Position numbers and translations under genes: made by a program
The notes under the pieces: generated by a model
The model's input: only the letters and a program-made list of their open reading frames with translations
Database searches by the model: none
What the model was told of the DNA's origin: nothing
Origin: Symbiodinium natans
Lineage: Eukaryota > Sar > Dinophyceae > Suessiales > Symbiodiniaceae
Length of the DNA: 64,000 nt
Reading direction: 5' to 3'
Assembly: GCA_905221605.1 (NCBI GenBank)
Contig: CAJNDS010002175.1
Coordinates: 155,001-219,000, forward strand
In this document: positions 10,289 through 19,657 of the stretch, one piece after another
Layout: the number at the start of each line of letters is the position of its first letter
How positions within the stretch are numbered: the first letter of the stretch is position 1

Positions 10289-10360
10289 CTATAGTCCCTC
10301 GAACCTCCTGGCAGCAAAAACAAATTCTTCCACATTGTGGCGGCTTGCTTCATATTCTTT
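10289..10360 (-). CDS. Possible terminal exon with TTTAG acceptor
   Basis: On the minus strand GAGTTTAG precedes 23 open codons and a TAG stop. The peptide contains KEYEASRHNVEEFVFAARRF and ends EGL. The acceptor lies at the edge of a telomere-like tract (10376 onward) that reads TTTAGGG in the coding sense. No family is recognised. Confidence 0.35.
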   Translation of the reverse strand, partial: KEYEASRHNVEEFVFAARRFEGL

Positions 10361-10375
10361 CTAAACTCAGAACCC

Positions 10376-10525
10376 GGAACCCTAAACCCTAAACCCTAAA
10401 CCCTAAACCCTAAACCCTAAACCCGGACCCTAAACCCTAAACCCTAAACCCTAAACCCTAAACCCTAAACCCTAAACCCTAAACCCTAAACCCTAAACCC
10501 TAAACCCTAAACCCTAAACCCTAGC
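10376..10525 (-). repeat. Long CCCTAAA tract
   Basis: About 20 units with one CCCGGA interruption near 10425. Confidence 0.95.
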
Positions 10526-10615
10526 ATAAGACCACGGGATTCCGCTTTTGCTTCAGAACTCAAGATAAGCATCAAGGGAACTTACAACTTAGGCAGCCTC
10601 CCGGTTTAGCAGATA

Positions 10616-10746
10616 GGGTTTCGGGTTTAGGTTTAGGGTTTAGGGTTTAGGGTTTAGGGTTTAGGGTTTAGGGTTTAGGGTTTAGGGTTTAGGGTTTAGG
10701 GTTTGGGGTTTAGGGTTTAGGGTTTAGGGTTTAGGGTTTAGGGGTT
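10616..10746 (+). repeat. Long TTTAGGG tract
   Basis: About 18 units with one TTTGGGG variant. Confidence 0.95.
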
Positions 10747-10819
10747 TCTAAAAATTTGGAGTTTCGGGTTTAGGGTTTTAATGGGTTTTAGAGATACTGA
10801 GGGTTTGGGTTCTTTAGGG

Positions 10820-10955
10820 CTGAGGGTCCAAGTATGCGCTCCCCACAAGTCATCAACGCCGTCAAAGATGATAGACCCTCCGCCAGAAAGCGCCCGAGCC
10901 CTAAACGTCCTCGCCCGCCAGGGCGGCAGCAACAGAACCATCACCTGCGTGAAGC
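10820..10955 (-). CDS. Exon-like fragment, unknown product
   Basis: The minus strand stays open through a GC-rich segment encoding VLLLPPWRARTFRARALSG and GSIIFDGVDDLWGAHTW. It could also be read from the plus strand, so strand is uncertain. Confidence 0.25.
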
Positions 10956-11225
10956 TTTCAGTGTTTCTATATGGCGTTCTGGGGCTTAGGTTTTCATTGG
11001 GCTTGATCCCTGAAACCTTTAAGCCCCCTACGCCACCAAACCCCTAATCCCTAAATCCGAAGCCCTACACCCTATAAACCCTAAACCCTATTTCAGTGTT
11101 TCTATATGGCGTTCTGGGGCTTAGGTTTTCATTGGGCTTGATCCCTGAAACCTTTAAGCCCCCTACGCCACCAAACCCCTAAACCCTAAATCCGAAGCCC
11201 TACACCCTATAAACCCTAAACCCCA
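10956..11225 (+). repeat. 135 bp tandem duplication
   Basis: The unit starting TTTCAGTGTTTCTATATGGC at 10956 recurs at 11091, a period of exactly 135 bp, with only one or two substitutions (CCCCTAATCC versus CCCCTAAACC). The unit ends in CCCTAAA units, so the duplication may have been templated through the telomere-like sequence. It looks recent. Confidence 0.9.
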
Positions 11226-11327
11226 AACCCTAAACCCTCAAACCCTAATCCCTAAACCCTACACCCCCAAGCCCCGAGTCCTAAACTTGGCCGGTGGCAC
11301 CTCGGTCAGGAATGCCTGGGCCTCAAT

Positions 11328-11445
11328 CACAAGGAGGGGCCCTTGTTATACTAACTATTGGGTTATAAGGATCCTTATGACCCAATTTAGGGTCCTTATA
11401 ACTCCACTTATAACTAGGGGGGGGGGGGGGGCCCTCCTTGCAAGG
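11328..11445. mobile_element. MITE-like element, family 12
   Basis: The ends CACAAGGAGGGGCCCTTG and GGGGCCCTCCTTGCAAGG are inverted. The interior is ATAAGGATCC- and TTATAACT-rich with a G run at 11407-11421. A related segment lies at 26690-26790. Confidence 0.6.
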
Positions 11446-11765
11446 ATCTCATCCATCAGTGGTACCAGACTGAAACCCGCCAAGTGGGGTTTAGGACTTC
11501 GGGTTTCGGGTTCAGAGGTAAGGGTTTAGGGTTTAGGGTTTAGGGTTTAGGGTTTAGGGTTTACAAGGGTTTAGGGTTTAGAGGTAAGGGTTTAGGGTTT
11601 AGGGTTTGCGCCTCAAAGCCTCTCAATATCTCAAAAACCCGAAGCTGCGCTCTGATCCGAACCCTAAACCCTAAACCCCAAACCCTAAACCCCTGGCACA
11701 TGAGACCAGCATGGCCTGTGAGCCACCGATCTCCGGCAAGAACGGCAACTTGGCGATAGCCTGGG

Positions 11766-11876
11766 TCTTGGCTGGACTCAGAAGGGTAGCTTAAAATTAA
11801 ACTTTTAGCAGCCAGATTAAGAAACACAATAATCAAAAAGGCTAAGGATCTAAAGTTACAGTAAAGCACTAAAAAG
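11766..11876 (+). mobile_element. Family 5 dispersed element, copy 2
   Basis: Begins CTTGGCTGGACTCAGAAGGG, keeps AAACTTTTAGCAGCC and GGATCTAAAGTTACAG. It is the most diverged of the four copies and has the same orientation as the others. Confidence 0.7.
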
Positions 11877-11879
11877 GGG

Positions 11880-12790
11880 TGTTTGGGGCAGGAGATAGGG
11901 AGGGGGGGGGGATTGAGAGAAAGCGTTTAGGATTCAGGGTTTATAGGGTTTAAGGTTATACGGCTTCAGTTTAGGGTTTAGGGTTCAGGGTTTTGCGGCT
12001 GTTGCTTCAGCTTTTCGGCTTTTCCGAAAGCTTCCCAAGATCCCTTGATTAGGAAAAGATCCTTATAAATTGCAATAGGAAGTCTCATGATGTAAGGAAC
12101 ATTGCCTGATTCGAGTCTCTGGGAATGTGTGGGGTAATTTATTGATTTTTGTAGGGGTTTCGGGTTTAGCCTTTAGGGCTTAGGATAGGCGAGGTGTTGT
12201 AGGGCCTCAACTTCCAGGGTTCACTGAGTCTGAGGCTCTGCGGCTTAGGGTTTAGGGTTTTAGGGCTTAGGGCTTAGGGTTTAGGGCTTAGGGTTTAGGG
12301 CTTAGGGTTTAGGGTTTAGATTTTGGGCTTAGGGTTTAGATTTTAGGGCTTAGGGTTCAGGGAAGATGGAAGCCCTGAGCCCGAAACCAGCGGACTGACT
12401 ACACGGCTTGGGAGTGGCTCTCTATGTGACAAGCCCAAAAATCCTAATCCGATATCCTAAATCCTAAACCCTAAAGCCTCGACCCTAAATCCTAAACCCC
12501 AAATCCTAAACCCCAAACCCTGAAACCCTGCGCCCTTCCGACCGGGTCATGCAAAGCCACCCACGTTGAGAGCAGCCGCAGCACGCCGCTTCAAGTCCTC
12601 TGCAGATGCTCTGCAGCGGAGGCCAAGCTGAAAGGTATAGGGTTCAAGTTTAGGGTTTGGGGTTTAGGGTCCAGGGCTTAGGGTTTAGAGCTTCGGGCTC
12701 AGGGTTTACAGGATTTAAAAACCTAATCCCCAACCCTTAACCCTAAACCACACAACCCTAAACCCTGTGGGTTCAGGGGCTCCATCCCAA
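11880..12790. other. Spacer with degenerate heptamers
   Basis: TTAGGG-type degenerate units (12240-12360) and CCCTAAA-type units (12440-12530) around short unique pieces. One weak exon-like frame is listed at 12547-12640; otherwise I see nothing. Confidence 0.4.
12547..12640 (-). CDS. Possible terminal exon fragment
   Basis: The minus strand is open for 28 codons to a TGA at 12547-12549 with FQLGLRCRASAEDLKRRA and ALNVGGFA. The plus strand is also open across the same bases, so strand is uncertain. Confidence 0.25.
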
Positions 12791-12792
12791 AA

Positions 12793-12954
12793 GGCTACCA
12801 GAATGGGCTATCCCCATAATCCAGATAATCAACCCTATAAAAAGGGCCTTTTAAAAGGGGTTATAGGTTCTTTTTAATATAAAGACCCTCTTATATCAAC
12901 CCTATAAAGGGCCTTTTTTAGGGGTTATAGGGTACAATAGCCCGTCCAGCTACA
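12793..12954. mobile_element. MITE-like element, family 10
   Basis: The end GCTACCAGAATGGGCTAT is inverted relative to ATAGCCCGTCCAGCTAC. Inside, the segment AACCCTATAAAAAGGGCCTT to GGGGTTATAGG is present twice. It is non-coding, and a non-autonomous transposon is likely. Confidence 0.55.
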
Positions 12955-13197
12955 CCAACTGGCACTTCGCTTGGGGTTTTTAAGCCAAGCACTGCCCGCC
13001 CCCCAAACCAAAGAAGCAAGCCTCAAAAATCCCGCTTCTTTGACACGGCCCCGGGTCTTCGTCCTGAACCCTAAACCCTATGCACTCATATGGCAGACAC
13101 AACTCGGACAACCCTCAGCGATAAACCTAAACCCTAAACCATCAACCCAAAACCCTAAACCCTAAACCCTAAACCCTAAACCCTACACCCCAAGCAG

Positions 13198-13305
13198 GCG
13201 CCCACATCTTTTCGGGCAATCGAGGGAGTCCTCAAAGGAGTCGTCGGCATGCAGGGGCGGGTCGAGCAGGATCTCCGTGCCGGCGGCGGTCCTGCTTTGG
13301 GCTGA
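13198..13305 (+). CDS. Possible terminal exon, unknown product
   Basis: The acceptor CAAGCAG is followed by 35 open codons and a TGA. The peptide contains APTSFRAIEGVLKGVVGMQG and VEQDLRAGGGPALG. It sits just right of a CCCTAAA tract (13145-13190). Confidence 0.35.
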   Translation, partial: APTSFRAIEGVLKGVVGMQGRVEQDLRAGGGPALG

Positions 13306-14459
13306 GGGCCCCCGAACTTCTAAAACCCCAAAAAGGGTTTGGGTCTTAGGGTTTCGGACTTGGGTTTAGGGTTTAGGGTTTAGGGTTTAGGGTTTAGGGT
13401 TTGGGGTTTGGGGTTTGGGGTTTGGGGTTTGGGGCTTAGGGTTTAGGGTGCCCCTGAACTCCAGAGACTAAACGCTCGAAAGTAGCACATGCCAGATTAT
13501 CCAGTTCCAGCCCAGCCCTGTACCCTGACCCTCAAGCTCTCGCAACCCTAATCCCTCTACTAAACCCTAAACCCTAACCCTAAACCCTAAACCCGAAACC
13601 CTAAACACAAAAACCCTTATTTACCCTAAACCCTAAACCCCAAACCCTAAACCCGAGACCCTAAGCAAAACAAAAACCAAAAAAAAACGGGAAGGGTGGC
13701 GAGCTCTTTGGCTCCGTGCTTTAGGTTCTTGGGCTTTTAGGGTTGCGGGCTTTTGGCACTGCAGGTCGAAACTCAGCAAAAGGGTTTGGGGTCTCGGTGT
13801 TTAGGGTTTAGGGTTTAGGGTAGGCTTTGTCAGTACCTAAGGGTCCATGTTGCACCTCTGAAACCTGAACCCCAAACTCCCGACCCTAAACCCTAGACCC
13901 CAAACCCCAACTTGCAAACCCTAAACCCCAAACCCCAAGCCCTAAACTTAGGGTTTAATTCGGGTAGGGTTTAGTGCTAAATTTAGGGTTCAGGGTTTAG
14001 GTCAAAGAAGCGTTGGCCTCAAGCTCCGCAGGGGCGCTGGCTCCATGCGGGCGGGGCGCTTAGCAACGCGCACGACGTGCGCAGCAAGCGTCAGGCGTAT
14101 CAGAGGCCTTCTCAGGCCTAACATCCGTTTAGGGTTTAGGGTTTAGGGTTTGGGGTTTAGGGTTTAGGGCTTAGGGTTTAGGGATACATCACGGTTGGGT
14201 CTTAAGCTTGAGGGTGTTCCCCAAGCCCTAAACACCCTCTTAATGCCCTCTCCCAAAAAGACCGTACACCCAAAGCCTTTCGCCCACAAAGGTCCGGGCT
14301 TAGCATTTGACCCTAAACCCCAAACCCTAAACCCTAGAAGTTAGACTTAGGCGATTTGCTTTTCAGGGCTCAGTGAGTAATGGTGTTGAGCTGCGTAGCT
14401 AGAAGAATGAAGACTTCCTGAGCCTCACCTTCTCATGTTGTTGGGGTTTCGAGTTTAGG

Positions 14460-14560
14460 GTTTAGGGTTGTAGGGTTGTAGGGTTATAGGGTTATAGGGT
14501 TAAAGGGTTATAGGGTTATCGGGTTATCGGGTTTTAGGGTTATTGGGTTATTGGGTTTAG
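14460..14560 (+). repeat. AGGGTTAT octamer variant array
   Basis: About eleven 8-9 bp units (AGGGTTAT, AGGGTTGT, GGGTTATC). It is a telomere-like derivative with changed period. Confidence 0.85.
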
Positions 14561-14645
14561 GGTATAAGGTTTTGGGTTTAGGGCTCAAGGATTCTGGCTT
14601 CAAGAAGAACTGAGCTCCGATACGAGTGACAAGACGATCAGTTTA

Positions 14646-14790
14646 GTTCAGGGTTTAGGGTTTAGGGTTTAGGGTTTAGGGTTTAGGGTTTAGGGTTTAG
14701 GGTTTGGGGTTTAGGGTTTAGGGTTTAGGGTTTAGGGTTTAGGGTTAGGGTTTAGGGTTTAGGGTCTAGGGTCTAGGGTCTAGGGCTTGA
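14646..14790 (+). repeat. Long TTTAGGG tract
   Basis: About 20 units with a run of GGGTCTA variants at the right edge. Confidence 0.95.
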
Positions 14791-14983
14791 GTGCTCGTAG
14801 TCTTCAGGGAACAGCACCGGCCCATACAGCCGGATTTGCACTCCCAACCAGTCGCTGTCCAGGGATCAAAGTGCAAGCTTTAGAGCTTCGAGTCTAGGTC
14901 AGGTGTTAAGGTCAGGTTTCAACAGGGTTTAGGGTTTAGGGTTTATGGTTTGGGGTTAGGTTTTAGGGTTTGGGGTTGTGGGT

Positions 14984-15157
14984 TTAAAGTTTAGGGTTGG
15001 AATCCCGAAGAGCGTTCGAGTGTTTCTTTTGGCATCGGGCGAGCTCATGTGCCAGCTCAAGATGTGGCCGTCGGCGGATCTTGCATGAGACCGCCTTCGG
15101 CATAGCATCCGCTCTCACATGGAACACAACGTCGGCGATCGCCTCGGTGAAAGACAC
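14984..15157 (-). CDS. Likely exon, unknown product
   Basis: On the minus strand TATGCTTTGTGGCAG is a good 3' splice site, immediately downstream of TTTGGGG/TTTAGGG-sense repeat. It is followed by 57 open codons in phase 0 and a stop at 14984-14986. The peptide includes VSFTEAIADVVFHVRADA, PKAVSCKIRRRPHLELAHEL and ARCQKKHSNAL. Length and composition make it one of the better exon calls, but no family is recognised. Confidence 0.45.
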   Translation of the reverse strand: MSFTEAIADVVFHVRADAMPKAVSCKIRRRPHLELAHELARCQKKHSNALRDSNPKL

Positions 15158-15459
15158 CTGCCACAAAGCATAAACCCCAAACCCTGAACTCAACACCCAA
15201 ACCCTAGACCCTAAACCCGAAACCCTAAACCCTAAACCCATATCCTAACCCAAAACCCGTCATCAGCCTTGCACAAAAGGGAACCGGCAGGCGGGCCTAA
15301 ACACCTCTAAACCACAAACCAACTAACCCCTAAACATTGAGCGCTAGACCCTAAATTCCCACCATTGAGGGTTGAGGGGGGTGGAGGGTTTAGGGTATGG
15401 GGCTTTAGTTGAGGATTTAGGGTTGCGGGTTTAGTATATGGGGGTTTAGTTTAGGGTTG

Positions 15460-15655
15460 AGTTTAGGGTTTATTTATGGTTTCGGGCAATAGGGTACAGT
15501 GTATTTGGCCCCCTAGGCCTCTCACACCTGATCCCAAAACGCAACTGGCATTTAAGCGGGTAATCAAGGATCCTATGTTGGTTCCTGTGCGGCAATTAGG
15601 TGCGCCGGGCTGAGATCTCTGAAGAGTTGTCCGTCCTTGCGGGGGCAACAGACAG
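15460..15655 (-). CDS. Exon-like segment with TTTAG acceptor
   Basis: The minus strand leaves the 15658-15870 repeat through GTTTAG at about 15656 and is open in two frames. The frame in phase with the exon at 15907-16015 reads PPQGRTTLQRSQPGAPNC and TGTNIGSLITRLNASCVLG before a CAG|GTGTGAG donor near 15527. Another frame gives RKDGQLFRDLSPAHLIAAQE. The choice cannot be made without transcripts. Confidence 0.3.
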
Positions 15656-15657
15656 CC

Positions 15658-15870
15658 TAAACCCTAAACCCTAAACCCTAACCCCTAACCCCTAAACCCT
15701 AAACACTAAACCCTAAACCCTAAACCCTATAAACCCCAAACCCCAAACACTAAACCCTAAACCCTTAGCCTAACTCAGCCCTAAACCCTAAACCCTAAAG
15801 CCTAAACCCTAAACCCTAAACCCTGAACCCTAAACCCTAAACCCTAAACCCTACGTAAACCCCACGTAAA
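15658..15870 (-). repeat. Long degenerate CCCTAAA field
   Basis: About 200 bp of CCCTAAA with CCCCTAA and CCCTACGTAAAC variants. It lies between two minus-strand exon-like segments and would be TTTAGGG-sense in their transcript. Confidence 0.9.
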
Positions 15871-15906
15871 CGCTAAACCCTAAACGGACCCTTAGATGGC
15901 ACTTAC

Positions 15907-16015
15907 GCCACGAGCCAGGCCCGCCAGTTGTCATTGCAGCGGCTGCAGTGTTATCGCACATCAGAGTGCCATTGGCATGGCCTCCCACCACTTCGTCCAC
16001 CAGGCATGCTTTATC
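15907..16015 (-). CDS. Likely exon with TTTAG acceptor and GTAAGT donor
   Basis: On the minus strand a short TTTAGGG tract (16016-16042) ends TTTAG, then 36 codons stay open, and the segment ends at GTGGC|GTAAGTGCC, a canonical donor. The peptide contains KACLVDEVVGGHANGTLM and CDNTAAAAMTTGGPGSW. Both boundaries are good. The product is unknown. Confidence 0.45.
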
Positions 16016-16042
16016 CTAAACCCTAAACCCTAAACCCTAAAC

Positions 16043-16166
16043 CCATGAGGTCTGTCGTCTCCGTTGTCTCCATGAGCTCCGTCTCCATTACAGACAGCGT
16101 AGCGCACGCTTGTTTCGAGGATCTCGAGGGCACCGCGCTATTATTGATCAGAACCACGGCAGCTCG
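16043..16166 (-). CDS. Exon-like segment upstream of 15907-16015
   Basis: The minus strand is open for about 41 codons, with AAVVLINNSAVPSRSSKQ and LSVMETELMETTETTDLM, ending at CATGG|GTTTAGGG. If the 27 nt TTTAGGG tract were spliced as an intron, it would join the next segment. A 27 nt intron is unusually short, so the tract may instead be an inserted scar. Confidence 0.3.
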
Positions 16167-16222
16167 TTTAGGGTTTAGGGTTTAGGGTTTAGGGTTTAGG
16201 GTTTAGGGTTTAGGGTTTAGGG
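16166..16222 (+). repeat. TTTAGGG tract
   Basis: Eight units between two minus-strand exon-like pieces. Confidence 0.9.
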
Positions 16223-16331
16223 GTACGAGCGACCGCCGGAGGGGGAGAATGAAGCGTCGCGATAACCCACCGGCCTTACCACGTCTGGCGTCAGAGTTCC
16301 GCTGTCGCTGCTGCTGGCTTGCTCGGAAGCA

Positions 16332-16525
16332 CCCAAAACCCGAAACCCAAAACCCAAAACCCAAAGCCCTAACCCAAAACCCAAAACCCAAAACCCAAAA
16401 CCCAAAACCCAAGACCCAAAACCCAAAACCCAAAACCCAAAGCCCAAAGCCCAGAGCCCAAAGCCCAAAGCCCAAAACCCAAAACCCAAAACCCTAAATC
16501 CTAAACCCTAAACCCTAAACCCTTG
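16332..16525 (-). repeat. CCCAAAA variant array
   Basis: About 23 copies of CCCAAAA, with CCCAAAG and CCCAGAG subtypes, turn into CCCTAAA at the right end. This is the only large block where the T to A/G position is changed throughout. The GFGLW- and NPKPKTQ-type frames here are pure repeat translations. Confidence 0.92.
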
Positions 16526-16775
16526 TCCTGGAAACATAGTTCAACACCCTCAAGGCAATCTTAGCCACCCTGGCTGGATGCTTGCAGAAGCACTGCGTCA
16601 TGTGGCCCAGGCCTAGGCCTCTGTTGTTTGGGCCTTGGATTTCTATCGAAACCCTAAGTCTTGAACCCTATGGGCCATACAATCCCCTAGGGCAGCGAAA
16701 TACCTAAACCCCAAAACCGTAAAACCCTATGATCCGACACCCTAAACCCGAAAACCCCAAAACAGTAAAACCCTG

Positions 16776-17069
16776 TCACCCTGAAACCCTGAAACCCTTA
16801 CGGCAAACCCCCAGCAGATAGAATATTTTTTCTAACGCAGATAGAATTTTTTTGGGAGCTTTTTTTGCCCCGACGGTGCAGATAGAATTTTGTACAGTTG
16901 CAGATAGAATGTTTTCCGATGAGTTGTTTCGGGGTTGTTTCGGGTCTGCATACCATACTGCATGTCCCAGGGCGACCTTCTCGCTGAACTTCCTCCACTT
17001 CCTCCTCGACTCCCGCAGTTTCTTGCTGGCCTTCGCCTTCACCGTGAGTTTCCTCTTAGTCTTTACCAT
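16776..17069 (-). CDS. Small basic protein fused to an ATTCTATCTG repeat element
   Basis: A minus-strand ATG in good context (GCCATGG) opens a 97-codon frame. The first 46 residues are strongly basic and protein-like: MVKTKRKLTVKAKASKKLRE, then SRRKWRKFSEKV and HAVWYADPKQP. From about residue 47 the frame is made of the ATTCTATCTG composite repeat (SSENILSA and similar), and it ends in telomere-derived residues. The element has probably inserted into, or supplied the end of, a real gene. The N-terminus could be nucleolar or ribosomal, but I do not recognise it. Confidence 0.45.
   Translation of the reverse strand: MVKTKRKLTVKAKASKKLRESRRKWRKFSEKVALGHAVWYADPKQPRNNSSENILSATVQNSICTVGAKKAPKKILSALEKIFYLLGVCRKGFRVSG
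16799..16935 (-). repeat. ATTCTATCTG composite element, copy 1
   Basis: Contains four CAGATAGAAT motifs spaced about 20 to 45 bp and ends with GGCAAACCCCCAGCAGATAG. A second, longer copy lies inverted at 21738-22016, with a single further motif at 21333-21350. Confidence 0.8.
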
Positions 17070-17111
17070 GGCTGAACGAGGTTTAGGGCTTAGGGTTGTG
17101 TTGGTGTTTAG

Positions 17112-17230
17112 GAAGGTTTAGGGTTTAGGGTTTAGGGTTTAGGGTTTAGGGTTTAGGGTTTAGGGTTTAGGGTTTAGGGTTTAGGGTTTAGGGTTTAGGG
17201 TTTAGGGTTTAGGGTTTAGGGTTTAGTGTT
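17112..17230 (+). repeat. Long TTTAGGG tract
   Basis: About 17 perfect units bordered by GTGTTTAGG and GTGTTGAGC. Confidence 0.95.
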
Positions 17231-17283
17231 GAGCGTTCGGGGTTGAGCTTCAGGGTGAAAGGGTTCAGAGTTATAGTCTTTAG

Positions 17284-17448
17284 CCTGGAGGAGCAGGAGA
17301 CGAAGTGGAATGGAGGAGGTTGAGGCCACCGGGCTCAGGCTTTGAGGATTTAGGCTTGAGGACTATCAGCAAAGCTAAGCTTAGGGTTGAATGCAAGGCG
17401 GGCCAGAACCTGCGGGAGAGCCTTCAGGGAAAAGAAGTCAAGGGCTGA
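17284..17448 (+). CDS. Possible terminal exon with TTTAG acceptor
   Basis: TTTAG ends at 17283. The following 54 codons are open to a TGA and encode GGAGDEVEWRRLRPPGSG and SKAKLRVECKAGQNLRESLQ. The frame has no ATG, so it would be an internal start with a real stop. The product is unknown. Confidence 0.35.
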   Translation, partial: PGGAGDEVEWRRLRPPGSGFEDLGLRTISKAKLRVECKAGQNLRESLQGKEVKG

Positions 17449-17784
17449 GGGCCCGGCCTTGAGCAGGCAAAGCACCACCACCACAGACCCCCGTCCGGAA
17501 TTGAAGAACTCCAGAACCCCCATTCAATGATTGGATGTCATTGGGAGACGGGCCTAGCCTTCTTAGCCCGTACGTATCGTAGTAAGCCCCAACTTCAACG
17601 AGCTGGCCGAAGCCCACGAATCTGAGGGCCAATCCGGCCAGCGGCAGAAGATAATGCAGCGCAACCACTGGGCGGGCTCTTCACCAGTGAATCGGAGCCT
17701 GAGTGGCGTCTACAGTAAACCCTTAGCAAACATCAACCCGCGCAACGCAGCTTGGGCAACGCGGGGCCTGTTCAGTCTCCCAAT

Positions 17785-17877
17785 CCTGGTGCCTGTTCAG
17801 CACCTGTTCTGCACTCAACCCCGGTGCCTGTTCAGCACCCGACCCCGGTGCCTGTTCAGCACCCGAGTCCCCGGCAC
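17785..17877 (+). repeat. 25 bp minisatellite with internal dyads
   Basis: Three copies of a unit around CCCCGGTGCCTGTTCAGCACC. Each unit contains GGTGC..GCACC and can form a small hairpin. Confidence 0.8.
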
Positions 17878-18046
17878 ACACAAGAAGCGTATCGCCGGAG
17901 ATGACGCGGCATCAGGGGGTTAACGACTGAAGGGTTTAAGTTTCATGTAGGGTTTCGGATGTCGGGTTTAAGGGGTTTGCGATTTGGGATTTAAGATTTA
18001 GATCAGTTTAGGGTTTAGGGCTTACAGAATGTTTACTGGGGAGGTC

Positions 18047-18286
18047 TCAATCAAGGTCGGTGCTTGAATCTCGATTTTGAACCATGACTGTATTGAAAAA
18101 CACAGGCTTGGGCAAACATAAAAAAATATCCCCAACAAGTGGCAAGTCCCGGAAAAGTTTCGATGATGGTAACTCCGGGTTGGGGTTTGAGCAAACGGGG
18201 TACGTAGAAGGTTCAAGTTTAGGGTCTGGTGTGTAGTGACGGTGAGCCTGGGCTTGGGGCATATTGTGTAAACTGTACATAGTCAT
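18047..18286 (-). CDS. Possible small ORF or first exon
   Basis: A minus-strand ATG at 18284-18286 opens 79 codons to TGA. The peptide has YPVCSNPNPELPSSKLFRDL and PLVGDIFLCLPKPVFFNTVM and is not repeat-derived. There is no signal peptide or recognised domain, and other frames are also partly open. Confidence 0.3.
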   Translation of the reverse strand: MTMYSLHNMPQAQAHRHYTPDPKLEPSTYPVCSNPNPELPSSKLFRDLPLVGDIFLCLPKPVFFNTVMVQNRDSSTDLD

Positions 18287-18339
18287 ATAGGGTTGAGGGT
18301 TTTCGGCTCTAAACCCTACACTATATGTACATGAAACGT

Positions 18340-18435
18340 GTTGCTAAAAAACCATGTGTTGTGCCTGCCAGCTATGCTGGCAGGCATGCTTTTCCGACGT
18401 GTTGCAAAAACACTGTATATATGCCTGCTTTGCCC
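18340..18435 (+). repeat. Palindromic GCCTGCCAGC element, copy 1
   Basis: Contains GCCTGCCAGCTATGCTGGCA, a near-perfect hairpin, followed by GGCATGCT..CACTGTATATATGCCTGC. Two further tandem copies are at 21115-21240. Confidence 0.75.
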
Positions 18436-18559
18436 TTCGTAGACATAGTTGACCATCTTTGGGGTCCTAACACACATGCTCTTACTCAAACTTCTCCTAA
18501 TTGCTTGGTCGGTTGCTCGTACAAAAAAAACCCGCAGTCACTTTCATTGCGCACAGAGG

Positions 18560-19360
18560 TTTAACAACTCACACAAGTGCTAGAGGACTCCTTGGTCCGT
18601 GTTGCAAGACAAGACGAATGGAACTAACTGATCAACCATCCACGCACACCGTAGTCCCCAAAAAATAGCATGAACCAAGGGCCATCCTCAAGCATGCATA
18701 CAGATCGATGTCCAAACCACTCCCCCACTCACCCTGCCCCCCCCCCTCCCCCCTCCTCCTCTCGCACGCTCTCTAAGCCCTAAACCCTATGAGTCCTGTA
18801 GCTCCGACTCCAATAGGCTCAACTCCGTCTCCAGGTGCTGCTGATCTGCTAGGAGCTGCTCCTGGAAGCGTAAGGGTTTGGGGTTTGGGGTTTGGGGCTT
18901 AGGGTTTAGGGTTTAGGGAAAAGGGTTTAGGGTTTAGGGTTTAGGGTTTAGGGTTTCGCGTATAGGGTTTAGGGTTTAGAGTTTACGCTTTAGGGTTAGG
19001 GTCTAGGACTCAGGGGGTGTAGCATCATCAGACTTACTCTTCGTGTCTTCTATGTTCTCGCGTTCTTGATTGTTGATCGTTGAATAAAGCTCTTAAAAGC
19101 GACAGACGCAAGCACATGGAAAACGTCGAAAAGAGCTGATACGGTTAGGATGAAGGCCCTACCAAGGCGTGTAGCAACATAAGATGCCTGACCTTTGCCA
19201 CATACCCTTCAACCCTCCGAAGCCCCTAAGCCCTCAACCCGTCTTCTTCGAACCCTCGACTTGACCCCGAAACCCGGCCCTGAAAACCGCGAAACCCTAA
19301 ACCAAAAATTCCCTCAAGTCCCCTAGAAGTCCAAAATGACCAAAACCTTAACCCGAAGCT
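18560..19360. other. Spacer without supported gene
   Basis: Unique sequence with a C-rich patch (18737-18765), TTTGGGG/TTTAGGG tracts (18873-18990) and no convincing exon. Confidence 0.4.
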
Positions 19361-19469
19361 CCCCTATCTCTGAACCCTAAACCCTAAACCCGAAACCATA
19401 AACCATATGAGAAACAAAAGAAAGAACCTCAGGGAAGGAGAGAAGGCGGAGCAGCGGCACCACGTGCTC

Positions 19470-19627
19470 GGGCCCGCCAGGCTCTCCAACAAGGCCGGCA
19501 GGCGGAGAGCGTTCATGCCGCCGTAGGTAATTGGGGTGGTCGGCTTCCACTCCACGTAGTCAAGGGCCTTGCCCTGGCTCGAGACGCTGCAGGCGCCAGC
19601 GAAGGTCGCGGCGGAGGCCTTGTTGGC
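19470..19627 (-). CDS. Form II RuBisCO large-subunit-like exon
   Basis: On the minus strand CTACAG at 19628-19633 is the acceptor. The exon then reads in one frame with KALDYVEWKPTTPITYGG continuing MNALRLPALLESLAG. TPI-x-x-GGMNALR-(L/M)-P followed by two hydrophobic residues and E-x-L is the signature of form II RuBisCO near the C-terminal part of the barrel (TPIISGGMNALRMP in bacteria). Similarity fades after LAG, where a GC-type donor (GCGG|GCCC) may lie. GC content at third positions is very high compared with neighbours. Form II RuBisCO is nuclear in peridinin dinoflagellates. Only one fragment is seen, so it may be a pseudogene or a captured exon; FF-E-N-L in the family reads LL-E-S-L here. 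Confidence 0.5.
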
Positions 19628-19657
19628 CTGTAGTCACATGTGGAGTACTGATGAATA

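Noticed and set aside
14570-14582. GGGCTCAAGG as a leader relic
   Set aside because: Arises from TTTAGGG variants; only GGCTCAAG matches.
16203-16497. Frames with GFGLW or NPKPKTQ repeats on both strands
   Set aside because: Pure translation of the CCCAAAA/TTTTGGG array.
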